DNA of 64,000 nucleotides from JAUYQR01 sp963822435 (GTDB lineage Bacteria; Pseudomonadota; Alphaproteobacteria; Rhodobacterales; Rhodobacteraceae): contig CAWGHN010000003.1 in NCBI GenBank assembly GCA_963822435.1, forward strand, positions 992,001-1,056,000, in the 5' to 3' direction. The translations under genes were made by a program, and so were the position numbers. The notes beneath the pieces were generated by a model. It ran no database searches. It was not told the DNA's origin and was given only the letters and a program-made list of their open reading frames with translations. This document shows, piece after piece, positions 27,459-38,826 of this stretch; the first letter of the stretch is position 1, and each line of letters starts with the position of its first letter.

Positions 27459-27784
27459 CCTACCATCTCCTTGCCGCGACGCCGAAAAATCGCGCGGGTT
27501 TGTCAGGTTCCCGTTAAGCATATGTGCTGAATAGGAAATTTCGTGGATGTCGGGGTAGCACGATTCGGGTTTCCGAAACCCTTGCACAATGGGATCGGCA
27601 TCCGGGTTTCTGCTCGGCTGGTTATCGAAAGCCTAATGCGCATCCCGCCACGGCGGACCGGATTTCGCTTCCCTTTTGCCGCTTTCGCCCCTATACGCCC
27701 GCATCCGCACCGTTGCGGAGCCTCCAAGGGCCTTGCTGGACGACATCCCGGCCTGCGCCATAACCCCTAGCCAAGGAGACCCCG
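27459..27784. other. Intergenic region upstream of rpsO and of the RTX-type gene
   Basis: This 326-base gap lies between divergent genes and must carry the rpsO promoter. A TATACG hexamer near 27694 could be a -10 element but has no strong -35 partner. No ORF or stable hairpin is supported. Confidence 0.45.
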
Positions 27785-28054
27785 ATGTCGATCACCGTTG
27801 AAGAAAAAGCACGCCTGATCAAGGAATACGCGACCAAAGAGAACGACACCGGTTCGCCGGAAGTTCAGGTTGCGATCCTGTCGTCGCGCATCGCCACGTT
27901 GACCGAACACTTCAAGGGCCACAAGAAGGACAACCACTCGCGTCGTGGCCTTCTGATGATGGTCGCCCAGCGCCGCAAGCTGCTGGACTACCTCAAGGCC
28001 AAGGATGAGGCGCGCTACAGCACGCTGATCTCCCGCCTCGGCCTGCGCCGCTAG
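27785..28054 (+). CDS. rpsO: 30S ribosomal protein S15
   Basis: The 89-residue protein has the full S15 pattern: SITVEEKARLIKEYA, NDTGSPEVQVAILSSRI, LTEHFKGHKKDNHSRRGLL, then QRRKLLDYLK. It binds 16S rRNA helices 20-22 in the 30S platform. AAGGAGAC precedes the ATG. It is followed by an intrinsic terminator and then pnp, the conserved rpsO-pnp arrangement. Confidence 0.98.
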   Translation: MSITVEEKARLIKEYATKENDTGSPEVQVAILSSRIATLTEHFKGHKKDNHSRRGLLMMVAQRRKLLDYLKAKDEARYSTLISRLGLRR

Positions 28055-28078
28055 TCGGGCGCCAAGGTTTTCAGCAAG

Positions 28079-28106
28079 CGCCCGTCTCGAAAGAGGCGGG
28101 CGTTTT
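28079..28106 (+). terminator. Intrinsic terminator/attenuator between rpsO and pnp
   Basis: A 10-bp stem (CGCCCGTCTC / GAGGCGGGCG, one G-T pair) with a GAAA tetraloop is followed by TTTT. It sits 24 bases after the rpsO stop, and read-through into pnp would set relative expression of the two. Confidence 0.85.
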
Positions 28107-28301
28107 GTGTTGCGGGCCTCTCCCAAACGGGTCACCGCCCACCCGCCCCTTCCCAAACGCCCGGTTTTCCTGTATGCGCCCGCAATCTGCGACGTGAGGC
28201 CATGCCCCCGGCCACATGCGAAGGATTCGGGGGGCGGCGGCAATGGGGCCGCCAGATATGTCGGGATGTCAGGCCAGGGGGCCGGTCCCAGAGGAAATCA
28301 G

Positions 28302-30443
<2,142 letters not shown>

Positions 30444-30455
30444 TCCTTTCGCATT

Positions 30456-30482
30456 CCGGCACCCGCCACTCGGGGGTGCCGG
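30456..30482 (+). other. Stem-loop just after pnp
   Basis: A 9-bp stem (CCGGCACCC / GGGTGCCGG) starts 12 bases after the pnp stop. It lacks a T-run and so may protect the 3' end rather than terminate; a better terminator follows. Confidence 0.6.
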
Positions 30483-30503
30483 GGACGCTTCAAAACAGAA
30501 GAA

Positions 30504-30540
30504 CGGCGCCGACCCTTGCGGGGAGGCGCCGTTTGCTTTT
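30504..30540 (+). terminator. Intrinsic terminator of the pnp transcript
   Basis: The stem CGGCGCC / GGCGCCG encloses a second short CCC/GGG stem with a TTGC loop and is followed by TTTGCTTTT. It lies about 60 bases past pnp. Confidence 0.82.
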
Positions 30541-30596
30541 CGGATGGCTATCCTGCCCGCGCCACCTTGCTGCCAAGGTGGGCGAAGCGGCTTGCC

Positions 30597-30857
30597 TCAG
30601 GACAGATCAGAGATCGGGCCGATTTCGCGCACCAGGTCGTCTTCGCCAAACCTTGGCGGCTCGCCGAACCCCTTGCGCAGAACGGGGTCTGAACCTTCGT
30701 CCACTTTGAAGTTGTTGAACGAACAGGTGGGGTCGACGCGGTAAAACGCGTTCGAGTTTTCGATTTGTTTGACCTCACACCCGTCAAAGGTCGAAGTTTC
30801 GGCCAAGGCCGGCAAACCGCAGGTAGACAGAAGCGCCGCAAGGATAACTCGTTTCAT
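30597..30857 (-). CDS. Small exported protein of unknown function
   Basis: This 86-residue protein has a Lys/Arg start, a hydrophobic core (VILAALLSTCGLPALA) and an ALA-E cleavage site, then a ~66-residue mature part with two Cys residues (GCEV, TCSF) likely to form a disulfide in the periplasm. No family is recognised. It reads toward the pnp terminator region. The ribosome site is weak, so confidence rests on the clear signal peptide. Confidence 0.6.
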   Translation of the reverse strand: MKRVILAALLSTCGLPALAETSTFDGCEVKQIENSNAFYRVDPTCSFNNFKVDEGSDPVLRKGFGEPPRFGEDDLVREIGPISDLS

Positions 30858-31178
30858 GTTTTAACTTTCACTGTGCATTTGAATTCACCCGCTTCTCACC
30901 GTGGCCCCAGTTTCGACGTTGGGCCAGACGCAGCGCTGCCCCTTCGCTTTTTCTGCCCTGAAGGGCGAAAATAAGGCAAATATCAGACAGTTGAATGAAT
31001 TGAGCGCGGTTGGCTGGCCGATTGGCGGTGACGCAAAAGTCAACGCGCCGTGGCAGTTTTCGCAGCTAGAATGGGGAAACCCTTGCTGGCCTGCCGCGTT
31101 TCATGCCTGCGCGGGTCGCGGCCCATTCCCGGCGCAGCGCCACCTCGGCCGCCGCACGTTGACAATGAAGGAAGCCAG
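30858..31178. other. Intergenic region before the L,D-transpeptidase gene
   Basis: This 321-base gap between divergent genes should hold both promoters. I see no additional gene and no strong hairpin; the first half is less GC-rich than the surroundings. Confidence 0.45.
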
Positions 31179-31775
31179 ATGTCCGGACCAACCCTGACCC
31201 GCCGCCATGTTCTCGGCACAGCCTTGGCGGCAGCGCTGCCGCTTCGCGCCACGGCCCATGCCCAGACCGCCGCCGACTGGGTCGTTCCCGATGCCTACCT
31301 TCCTCAGGCCGTCCGCTTCCGCGACGAACAGCCGGTCGGCACGATCATCGTCGACCCCGATTACTTCGAGCTTTACTGGATCACCGCGCCACGCCGAGGG
31401 ATGCTGTTCACGGTGGGCGTCGGGAAGGGCGACCTCTATGAATCCGGCCGCTTCACCGTCGGCGCAAAGAAGGAATGGCCAAGCTGGACCCCGACAAACG
31501 AGATGATCGCCCGCAATCCCGACCGCTATGCCAGATATGCCGATGGCATGCCGGGTGGCCCCGACAACCCCCTGGGCGCGCGGGCGCTGTATCTGTTCGA
31601 TGATGCGGGAAACGATACCTTCCTGCGCATCCACGGCACGCCCGAACCCTGGACCATCGCCTCGGCTGTGTCGAATGGCTGCGTGCGTCTGGTGAACGAC
31701 CACATCACCGCGCTTTACGACGCCGTCGAAATTGGCGCGCCGGTGGTTCTGCTGCCGAAGGTCGAGCAGGCTTGA
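31179..31775 (+). CDS. L,D-transpeptidase (YkuD domain), Tat-type leader
   Basis: The 198-residue protein begins with a twin-arginine-like leader (LTRRHVLGTALAAALPL). The YkuD domain has the catalytic signature split as IHGTPEPW and SNGCVRL, with Cys as nucleophile. Such enzymes form 3-3 peptidoglycan cross-links or attach proteins to peptidoglycan in the periplasm. The ATG at 31179 has AAGGAAG upstream; the longer open frame has no leader. A perfect hairpin follows at the shared end with the peroxiredoxin gene. Confidence 0.92.
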   Translation: MSGPTLTRRHVLGTALAAALPLRATAHAQTAADWVVPDAYLPQAVRFRDEQPVGTIIVDPDYFELYWITAPRRGMLFTVGVGKGDLYESGRFTVGAKKEWPSWTPTNEMIARNPDRYARYADGMPGGPDNPLGARALYLFDDAGNDTFLRIHGTPEPWTIASAVSNGCVRLVNDHITALYDAVEIGAPVVLLPKVEQA

Positions 31776-31832
31776 ATGGTTAAGAAACGGTTAAAACTTC
31801 AACTGAACCCATTGAATCTTATGGAACAGAAA

Positions 31833-31855
31833 GGGTGTCCCACGGTGGGACACCC
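31833..31855. terminator. Bidirectional terminator between the L,D-transpeptidase and peroxiredoxin genes
   Basis: A perfect 10-bp stem (GGGTGTCCCA / TGGGACACCC) with a CGG loop lies between convergent genes. Read leftward it is followed by TTTCTGTT, so it should terminate the peroxiredoxin transcript best. Confidence 0.82.
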
Positions 31856-31864
31856 CTTGTCACA

Positions 31865-32521
31865 TCACACCGGAGCCTTGGCAAACCGCAGGTAGGGCAG
31901 CTTGATATCCAGCTCTCCGAACCGCTCCTTCGCCTGATCATTGTTCAACGCCAACGCCACGATCACGTCCTGCCCCGGCTGCCAGTTTGCCGGGGTGGCC
32001 AGCGGCACCCCATCCGTCGCCCGCACCGCATCCAGCGCCCGCAGGATCTCGGCAAAGTTGCGGCCCACGGACATCGGGTAGGTCATCGTCAGGCGGATCT
32101 TCTTGTCCGGCCCCACGATATAGACCGTCCGAACCGTGGCCGAATGCGCCGGCGTCCGCCCCTCGGTGGGCAGGTAATAGTCGGCCGGCAGCATGTCATA
32201 GGCCTTGGCAACGGAAAGCGAGCTGTCGTCGATGATCGGAAAGTCTGCCGTTGCACCGCCGAAAGCCTCGATATCGCGCTTCCATTTGCCGTGGTCATCG
32301 ACCGAGTCGACCGACACGCCGATCACTTTGGTCTTGCGCTTCGCCCACTCCCCCGCCAATTGCGCCACGGCGGCGAATTCGGTCGTGCAGACCGGGGTAA
32401 AGTCACGGGGGTGCGAAAAGATGATCCCGTAGCTGTCGCCCAGCCATTCGTGAAACCGGATGGTGCCAGCGGTGCTTTCGGCGGTGAAGTCCGGGGCGAT
32501 GTCATTGATGCGGATTGCCAT
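31865..32521 (-). CDS. 1-Cys peroxiredoxin (Prx6/AhpC-TSA family)
   Basis: The 218-residue protein has the peroxidatic Cys motif HPRDFTPVCTTE (Cys near residue 47) and the Prx6-type C-terminal extension (NWQPGQDVIVAL, LPYLRF). It reduces hydrogen peroxide and organic peroxides in the cytoplasm. No second conserved resolving Cys is present, consistent with the 1-Cys class. The start is the ATG of AIRINDIAPDF; the upstream open frame is not Prx-like. Confidence 0.93.
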   Translation of the reverse strand: MAIRINDIAPDFTAESTAGTIRFHEWLGDSYGIIFSHPRDFTPVCTTEFAAVAQLAGEWAKRKTKVIGVSVDSVDDHGKWKRDIEAFGGATADFPIIDDSSLSVAKAYDMLPADYYLPTEGRTPAHSATVRTVYIVGPDKKIRLTMTYPMSVGRNFAEILRALDAVRATDGVPLATPANWQPGQDVIVALALNNDQAKERFGELDIKLPYLRFAKAPV

Positions 32522-32687
32522 GGCGTGTCTCGCTTTTAAGGTCTGTTGTGGAAGGAACATATGCCAAGCGGGGTAACGTTTCATCCCCTCGCGGGCTTGG
32601 CCGTGCAGTTCAGGATGAACTTCCCCCATTTGCCGCCAACAGCGAAGATCCTTCCGTGCGCCCATCGGCCCGGCGAACAGGCGGCTT

Positions 32688-33716
32688 TCAATCGAACGTG
32701 CCGGTCACCCGGCCAAACAGCATGAAAGCCCTCGCAGTGCGGGTATCCGCCATGTCGGCAAGCTCGGCGTCCGTGGCATTCTTTTCAAAGGTGGCAAAGG
32801 TCTTGTCAAAGGTGCGGAGGAAATGGTGGGCCGCATCACGGAACACCGGGTCTTCGCGCATCCGCCCGGCGGTCAGGGCGAGAGAGGACCGGTCACGGAT
32901 CCCGCCCAGCGCGGCAATCGTGCGCCCGCGTTCGCCACCGGCAAAGCGACGCCAGAGTTCGGGACGTGACAGTTCCGGTTTCAGATCGTCCATGTAGATT
33001 CCCTCCTGGCTGAGAAGGGTCAATACATCTTGTGCGGCGCGGATCAGTTTAGCCACCGCACGATCCTCAAGCGCTAGCCGCAACGAGCGAAAGCCCTCCT
33101 TGTCATCGGGGGTCTCCGGAAACTGCAAAGCCCGGATGAAATCTGCCACCGACAGAGGCGCGCGCAGGTCTTCGGCGGGGGTGCCGAGGGCGAGGGCTGG
33201 TTGTTCGGCTTCGGGAACAGGTTGTGGAGTGGCAAGGGCTGCCTTGCGATCTGCGGACGGGACCGAAAGGGCATTGTCGCGCCGGGTGGTGAAGGTAGCA
33301 AGCACGGTTTCCGCCTGCTTGGTCGCGGCGGCGATTTCGTCGATCTTGCGTTCCACCGACGGCTTCATGCCCGAGGACTGGCCCTGTGAGGCAACGTAGG
33401 TTGACCGCATGGCATCGACGGCCTGCTGTAGACGGGCTGCCTCGGCGCGCAGTTCGCGGACCGATCGGAGGGTGATCACGACCACCCAGATAAGAGCCAT
33501 CGGCAAGAATACCATGACCAGCGTCAGCACCAGTCCCAGGGTGCGCGCCTCGTTGCCCGGAGGCGACAGCAGGACATAGGCTAGGATCGACAGCACCCAG
33601 GCGAAGCAAAGCACAGTGGCGGCAATTTCCATTGCGCGACCAGTGGTTACCTGGATCGAGCTGAAACTGGGCGCACTTGGCCCGACGTCTTTGCGGGGAT
33701 CCTTGGGGAGAGGCAT
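32688..33716 (-). CDS. Two-TM coiled-coil membrane protein of unknown function
   Basis: The 342-residue protein has two N-terminal TM helices (about 29-50 and 60-85), then a region rich in Leu, Ala and Arg likely to form a coiled coil (RSVRELRAEAARLQQAVDAM), a Pro-rich linker and an alpha-helical C-terminal domain. No named domain is recognised. It lies 14 bases downstream of greA on the same strand, so it is probably co-transcribed. Confidence 0.8.
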   Translation of the reverse strand: MPLPKDPRKDVGPSAPSFSSIQVTTGRAMEIAATVLCFAWVLSILAYVLLSPPGNEARTLGLVLTLVMVFLPMALIWVVVITLRSVRELRAEAARLQQAVDAMRSTYVASQGQSSGMKPSVERKIDEIAAATKQAETVLATFTTRRDNALSVPSADRKAALATPQPVPEAEQPALALGTPAEDLRAPLSVADFIRALQFPETPDDKEGFRSLRLALEDRAVAKLIRAAQDVLTLLSQEGIYMDDLKPELSRPELWRRFAGGERGRTIAALGGIRDRSSLALTAGRMREDPVFRDAAHHFLRTFDKTFATFEKNATDAELADMADTRTARAFMLFGRVTGTFD

Positions 33717-33730
33717 CGGGCGACCCGGGA

Positions 33731-34201
33731 TCAGATGAAACGGACGGACAGGATTTCGTAGGACCGGTTGCCGCCGGGGGTTTTCACGTCGACGCTGTCG
33801 CCTTCTTCCTTGCCGATGAGGGCGCGGGCGAGGGGTGAGCGGATGTTCAGAAGGCCATTCTCGATATCGGCCTCTGTCTCGCCGACGATCTGGTAGGTCT
33901 TTTCCTCACCGCTGTCTTCGTCAGCCAGCGTCACCGTGGCGCCAAACTTGATCGAGCCGGAAAGGCGTGTAGGATCAATCACTTCGGCAAGCGACAACAG
34001 CCCCTCTACTTCCTTGATGCGGCCTTCGATGAAACTCTGCTTTTCGCGGGCCGCGTGGTATTCGGCATTTTCCGACAGGTCGCCGTGTTCGCGTGCTTCG
34101 GCGATGTCGCGGATGATCGCTGGGCGATCCACGCTTTTCAGGCGTCTCAGCTCGTCGTCCAGCGCGTCGAATCCACGCCGGGTCATCGGGATCTTGTCCA
34201 T
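33731..34201 (-). CDS. greA: Transcription elongation factor GreA
   Basis: The 156-residue protein has the N-terminal coiled-coil with the acidic tip (EAREHGDLSENAEYHAAREKQ region) and the FKBP-like C-terminal domain (LLNIRSPLARALIGKEEGD). GreA stimulates transcript cleavage by stalled RNA polymerase through the secondary channel. The ATG of MDKIPMTRRG follows GGAAG; the frame extends five codons upstream without support. Confidence 0.96.
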   Translation of the reverse strand: MDKIPMTRRGFDALDDELRRLKSVDRPAIIRDIAEAREHGDLSENAEYHAAREKQSFIEGRIKEVEGLLSLAEVIDPTRLSGSIKFGATVTLADEDSGEEKTYQIVGETEADIENGLLNIRSPLARALIGKEEGDSVDVKTPGGNRSYEILSVRFI

Positions 34202-34497
34202 CAGGCTTCCAGTCAAAAGAAGAAGTCACGGACCGGGGGCGGTCCATGACTTCAGGGCTCGTTACGCAAATACCTGATCCGAACGTGTCTTGAAATGCAA
34301 GGGGCATGCCGCCGAGGGGCGGTCTGCCGCGCGTCTGCTTTTGGTATGGCAGGCGTATGGCAGAGTGGAGGGCACGATGCGGCGGAAGCGAGGCCAGGGT
34401 GTTGCGTCAAGGTTGACCTCGGGCTTGCGTTCGGGCAAGGGAAGTGCCGCAAAATGCCACGGTTTCAGCGCCCGAAGCGGGCAGGAAAGAGCCAGCG

Positions 34498-36144
34498 ATG
34501 ACTGCGATCCAGCGCGAGAAAATGGAGTATGACGTCGTCATCGTGGGCGCCGGGCCTGCGGGGCTATCGGCGGCGATCCGGTTGAAGCAGCTTGATCCGG
34601 AGCGCACGGTGGTGGTGCTGGAAAAAGGCTCCGAGGTTGGCGCGCATATCCTGTCGGGCGCGGTGCTGGACCCTTCGGGGCTGGATGCGCTGCTGCCAGA
34701 CTGGCGCAGCATGGGCGCGCCGGTCAGCGTGCCGGTGACCGAGGACAATTTCTACATGCTGGGCGAGGCGGGGCAGATCCGCATACCGAACTGGCCGATG
34801 CCGCCCCTGATGACGAACCACGGCAATTACATCGTCTCGATGGCGAATGTCTGCCGCTGGCTGGCGGGCGTGGCCGAGGGGCTGGGTGTGGAGATTTTCC
34901 CCGGCATGTCGTGCAGCGAACTGGTGTTCGACGGCGACCGTGTGGCGGGCGTGGTGGCGGGTGAGTTCGGGCGCGACCCCGAGACCGGCGCGCCGGGACC
35001 GAGCTACGAACCCGGGATGGAGCTGTGGGGCAAGTATGTCTTTCTTGGCGAAGGCGTGCGCGGCAGCCTGTCGAAGCAGGTGATCGCCAAATACGATCTG
35101 CAAAACGGCAAGGAGCCGCAGAAATACGGCCTTGGCATGAAGGAAATCTGGGAGATCGCCCCCGCCAAGCACAAGCTGGGCAAGGTCACGCACACGATGG
35201 GCTGGCCCTTGGGCAAGAACGCGGGCGGCGGATCGTTCATCTATCACATCGAGAACAATCAGGTTTACGTCGGTTTCGTGGTGCATCTGAACTACGAAAA
35301 CCCGCATCTGTACCCTTACATGGAGTTCCAGCGTTTCAAGCATCACCCGATGGTGGCTGAGCTTTTGAAGGGCGGAAAGCGGGTGGCCTATGGCGCCCGT
35401 GCGATCAGCGAAGGCGGCTATCAGTCGCTTCCCAAGATGGTGGCGCCGGGCGTAGCGCTGCTGGGCTGTTCGGCGGGCTTGGTGAACGTGCCGCGGATCA
35501 AGGGCAACCACAACGCGATGCTGTCGGGCAAGGCAGCGGCCGAGGCTGCTCACAAGGCGCTGACGGCGGGCCGCGCTGGCGACGAATTGTCCGATTACGA
35601 AGCCGAGGTGCGGGGCGGCGCGATTGGCCGCGACCTGAAGAAAGTGCGCAACGTCAAACCCTTGTGGTCGCGCTATGGCTTGGTGGCAAGCCTCATGGGC
35701 GGCGGTGCCGACATGTGGGCAAACACCATCGGCCTGACGCTGTTCGGCACGTTGAAGCACGGCAAATCCGATGCCGCCGCCACCGGGCTGGCCAGGGATT
35801 TCAAGGTGATCGACTATCCCCGACCGGATGGCGTGCTGTCGTTCGACCGGCTGACCAACGTGGCCTACAGTTTCACCAACCACGACGAGAACCAGCCAGC
35901 GCACCTGAAGCTGAAGGACGCATCGGTCCCGATTGCGGTGAACCTGCCGAAATACGCCGAACCGGCGCAACGCTATTGCCCGGCGGGCGTCTACGAGGTG
36001 CTGGGAAGCGGTGCGGACGCGACCTTCCGGATCAACTTTCAGAACTGCGTGCATTGCAAGACCTGCGACATCAAGGACCCGAGCCAGAATATCGTCTGGA
36101 CCACGCCGATTGGCGGTGGCGGGCCGAATTATCCGAACATGTGA
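34498..36144 (+). CDS. Electron transfer flavoprotein-ubiquinone oxidoreductase
   Basis: The 548-residue protein has an N-terminal FAD-binding motif (VVIVGAGPAGLSAAIRL), a central ubiquinone-binding region, and a C-terminal 4Fe-4S domain with four Cys (YCPAGVYE and NCVHCKTCDIKDP). It passes electrons from ETF (fatty-acid and amino-acid oxidation) to ubiquinone at the inner membrane. The start has AGGAAAGAG upstream. It is followed by a TPR protein gene, an arrangement seen in Rhodobacterales. Confidence 0.96.
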   Translation: MTAIQREKMEYDVVIVGAGPAGLSAAIRLKQLDPERTVVVLEKGSEVGAHILSGAVLDPSGLDALLPDWRSMGAPVSVPVTEDNFYMLGEAGQIRIPNWPMPPLMTNHGNYIVSMANVCRWLAGVAEGLGVEIFPGMSCSELVFDGDRVAGVVAGEFGRDPETGAPGPSYEPGMELWGKYVFLGEGVRGSLSKQVIAKYDLQNGKEPQKYGLGMKEIWEIAPAKHKLGKVTHTMGWPLGKNAGGGSFIYHIENNQVYVGFVVHLNYENPHLYPYMEFQRFKHHPMVAELLKGGKRVAYGARAISEGGYQSLPKMVAPGVALLGCSAGLVNVPRIKGNHNAMLSGKAAAEAAHKALTAGRAGDELSDYEAEVRGGAIGRDLKKVRNVKPLWSRYGLVASLMGGGADMWANTIGLTLFGTLKHGKSDAAATGLARDFKVIDYPRPDGVLSFDRLTNVAYSFTNHDENQPAHLKLKDASVPIAVNLPKYAEPAQRYCPAGVYEVLGSGADATFRINFQNCVHCKTCDIKDPSQNIVWTTPIGGGGPNYPNM

Positions 36145-36263
36145 GGCGATCACGCAAAAGTTCGGTCCTGGGGCGGGTGATGGCACCGTGGCAGCGGCGG
36201 CATGCATTGCCTAGCGGTGCGCGCGCGGCTAGCTTCGCGCAAAATCCTGACGGGAGAGGCCGG

Positions 36264-37994
36264 ATGCCCACGACTGTCCTTCGCAAGCTGTCGGCCTTTG
36301 CGCTTGGCGCGGCAATCTGTTCGACGCTGATCTCCGGTCCGGGCTTTGGGCAGGATGTCGGCGACTCGGGTGCGTATCTGGCCGCGAGGGTGGCCGAGAC
36401 CGAGAATGATTTTCGTTCGGCTGCCGTTTGGTACGGCAAGGCGATCCTGGCTGATCCGGGAAATGTCCGGCTGCTGGAAGGCGCGCTTCTGGCGCAGATC
36501 GGGGTTGGCGATCTGGATCTGGCAAAGGATGTGGCCGCCCGTCTGAAAGAGTTGGGCGGCACCAGCCAGTTGGCCGAATTCGTGCTGCTGGCCGACGCTG
36601 CGGCGCGCGAGGATTACCCGGCCTTGCTGGCCGAGGCCGATGGCGGCCGCGATCTTGGCAAGCTGGTCGAGGATCTGGTGACCGCCTGGGCGCTGGTGGG
36701 CAGCGGGCGCATGACGGACGCCCTGGCTCGGTTTGACGAGATGACCAAGGAGAAGGGGCTGGAGGCGTTCGGCTACTATCACAAGGCGCTGGCGCTTGCC
36801 TCGGTCGGAGATTTCGAGGGTGCCGACAAGATCCTGTCGGGCGAGGCGGCCGGCCCGATCTACGTGATGCGGCGCGGTGTGCTTGCCCATGCGCAGATCC
36901 TGAGCCAACTGGAACGCAACGCGGATGCTCTGGATCTGCTGGACCGGTCGTTCGGCACCGAGCCTGACCCGATGCTGGACAGCTTGCGCGCGCGACTGAC
37001 AGCGGGCGAGCCGGTTCCGTTCGACACTGTGACCTCGGCCCGCGACGGTTTGGCCGAGGTATTCTTTTCGGTTGCCACAGCGCTGAACGGTGATGCCGAT
37101 CCGGTGCTGACCTTGCTGCACACCCGGATTGCCACCTATCTGCGGCCTGATCACACCGATGCGCGGCTGTTGTCGGCGCAACTGCTTGAAGCCCTCGACC
37201 AGCCGGATCTGGCGGTGTCGACCTACGCGCTGTTCAAGCCGGACGACCCGGCCTTTGTCACCGCCGAGATTGGCCGCGCCGGCGCGTTGCAGGCGCAAGG
37301 CAACACGGATGCTGCCCTCGAGGCCTTGCGCACCCTGGCCAAAAGCCACGGTGACCTGATCATCGTGCAATCGTCGCTCGGGGATCTTCTGCGGGTGGAA
37401 AAGCGGTTCGACGAAGCCGAAGCTGCGTATACAGCTGCGTTGAACCTGGTGACCGAGGCGCAGCCGGAACAGTGGATCCTGTATTTCTACCGCGGCATCT
37501 GCCACGAGCAGAGCCTGGACTGGGCCCCGGCGGAGGCTGATTTCCGCGCGGCGCTGGCGCTGAACCCGAACCAGCCGCAGGTGCTGAACTACCTTGGTTA
37601 CGGGTTGGTGGACCGTGGCGAAAAGCTGGACGAGGCCTTGGGGATGATCGAGCGGGCGGTCGCGGCCGACCCGGAGAAGGGCTACATCATCGACAGTCTG
37701 GCCTGGGCACTGTTCCGCTTGGGCCGCTATGACGAAGCGCTTGCGCCGATGGAAAAGGCGTCGGTGCTGGAGCCGGTGGACCCGGTGGTCACGGACCATC
37801 TGGGCGATGTCTACTGGAAGGTCGGACGGACGCTGGAAGCGCGGTTCCAGTGGCACCGGGCCTTGTCGTTCGATCCGACGGAAAAGGATGCTGAACGGAT
37901 CAGGCGCAAGTTGGAGGTCGGGCTGGACGCCGTGATGGCCGACGAGAGTGCCACAGGGCCGAAACCGGTGGAAGCCGTCGAGAATGGCAACTGA
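36264..37994 (+). CDS. Exported TPR-repeat protein
   Basis: The 576-residue protein starts with a signal peptide (KLSAFALGAAICSTLISG) and is built from many tetratricopeptide helices, for example AVWYGKAILADPGNVRLLEGAL near the start and YNLGYGLVD-like and AEADFRAALALNPNQPQ units near residues 425-500. It likely scaffolds protein interactions in the periplasm or at the outer membrane. Its last 11 bases overlap the start of ispE, so the two are coupled. Confidence 0.88.
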   Translation: MPTTVLRKLSAFALGAAICSTLISGPGFGQDVGDSGAYLAARVAETENDFRSAAVWYGKAILADPGNVRLLEGALLAQIGVGDLDLAKDVAARLKELGGTSQLAEFVLLADAAAREDYPALLAEADGGRDLGKLVEDLVTAWALVGSGRMTDALARFDEMTKEKGLEAFGYYHKALALASVGDFEGADKILSGEAAGPIYVMRRGVLAHAQILSQLERNADALDLLDRSFGTEPDPMLDSLRARLTAGEPVPFDTVTSARDGLAEVFFSVATALNGDADPVLTLLHTRIATYLRPDHTDARLLSAQLLEALDQPDLAVSTYALFKPDDPAFVTAEIGRAGALQAQGNTDAALEALRTLAKSHGDLIIVQSSLGDLLRVEKRFDEAEAAYTAALNLVTEAQPEQWILYFYRGICHEQSLDWAPAEADFRAALALNPNQPQVLNYLGYGLVDRGEKLDEALGMIERAVAADPEKGYIIDSLAWALFRLGRYDEALAPMEKASVLEPVDPVVTDHLGDVYWKVGRTLEARFQWHRALSFDPTEKDAERIRRKLEVGLDAVMADESATGPKPVEAVENGN

Positions 37995-38826
37995 GCCAGT
38001 CGTCGAATTTGCACCCGCCAAGATCAACCTGACGCTGCATGTGACCGGACGGCGCGCGGATGGCTACCATCTGCTGGACAGTCTGGTGGTTTTTGCTGGA
38101 GTGGGCGACCGGGTTTCCCTGCGCCGGTCGGAGATAATGGAACTTTCCATCGTCGGCTCGCAAGCGGCGGCACTTGCGGCAAGCGACGACAATCTGGTGT
38201 TGCAGGCGGCGCGTCTGATGGGCGGCGGGATGGCGATCACACTGGACAAGGTGCTGCCCGTGTCCTCCGGGATCGGCGGGGGATCGGCGGATGCCGCGGC
38301 CACGTTGCGCGCGATCGCGCGGCTGACCGGTCAGCCGTTGCCCGATGCGGACGGGGTGTTGCAGCTTGGCGCGGATGTGCCGGCGTGCCTTGCCGGGCGA
38401 CCGTTGCGGATGACGGGGGCGGGCGAGGGGCTTCACCCGCTGCCGGCCTTGCCGGACGCCTGGCTGGTGCTGGTCAACCCTGGTGTCAGCGTTTCGACGC
38501 CAGAGGTGTTCCGGGCGCTGGAGGCGCGGGCGAACCCTGCCATGCCGGACCCTCTGCCTGCTTTTCCCACTTTCGCGGCGCTGGTCGGGTTTCTGCGCAC
38601 CCAGCGCAACGATCTTGAACGCCCCGCGCTGCGGCTGGCTCCGGTGATCGGCGGGGTGCTGGCCGAACTCGCGGCAATGCCCGGCTGCGAGTTGGCGCGG
38701 ATGTCGGGATCGGGTGCGACGTGCTTTGGCCTTTTCGCCACCGCGTCGGCAGCCGTCGACGCCGCGCGACGCTTGCGCCAAGCGCGGTCCGGCTGGTGGA
38801 TCGCCGAGGCACCGGTTCAGAAGTAG
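37984..38826 (+). CDS. ispE: 4-diphosphocytidyl-2-C-methyl-D-erythritol kinase
   Basis: The 280-residue GHMP kinase has FAPAKINLTLHVTGRRADGYH at its start and the ATP-binding loop PVSSGIGGGSADAAA, plus the C-terminal MSGSGATCFGLF. It phosphorylates CDP-ME in the MEP isoprenoid pathway. The ATG lies inside the end of the TPR gene. The 3' end overlaps the convergent fliP by ten bases. Confidence 0.95.
   Translation: MATEPVVEFAPAKINLTLHVTGRRADGYHLLDSLVVFAGVGDRVSLRRSEIMELSIVGSQAAALAASDDNLVLQAARLMGGGMAITLDKVLPVSSGIGGGSADAAATLRAIARLTGQPLPDADGVLQLGADVPACLAGRPLRMTGAGEGLHPLPALPDAWLVLVNPGVSVSTPEVFRALEARANPAMPDPLPAFPTFAALVGFLRTQRNDLERPALRLAPVIGGVLAELAAMPGCELARMSGSGATCFGLFATASAAVDAARRLRQARSGWWIAEAPVQK

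Noticed and set aside
34564..36207. Long open frame on the minus strand (547 codons) opposite ETF-QO
   Set aside because: It is the antisense shadow of a high-GC gene: the peptide is His/Arg/Ala-rich with no domain, while the plus strand encodes a complete ETF-QO.
36150..38027. Long open frame on the minus strand (625 codons) opposite the TPR gene
   Set aside because: Antisense shadow of the TPR protein; composition is not protein-like and has no ribosome site or motif.
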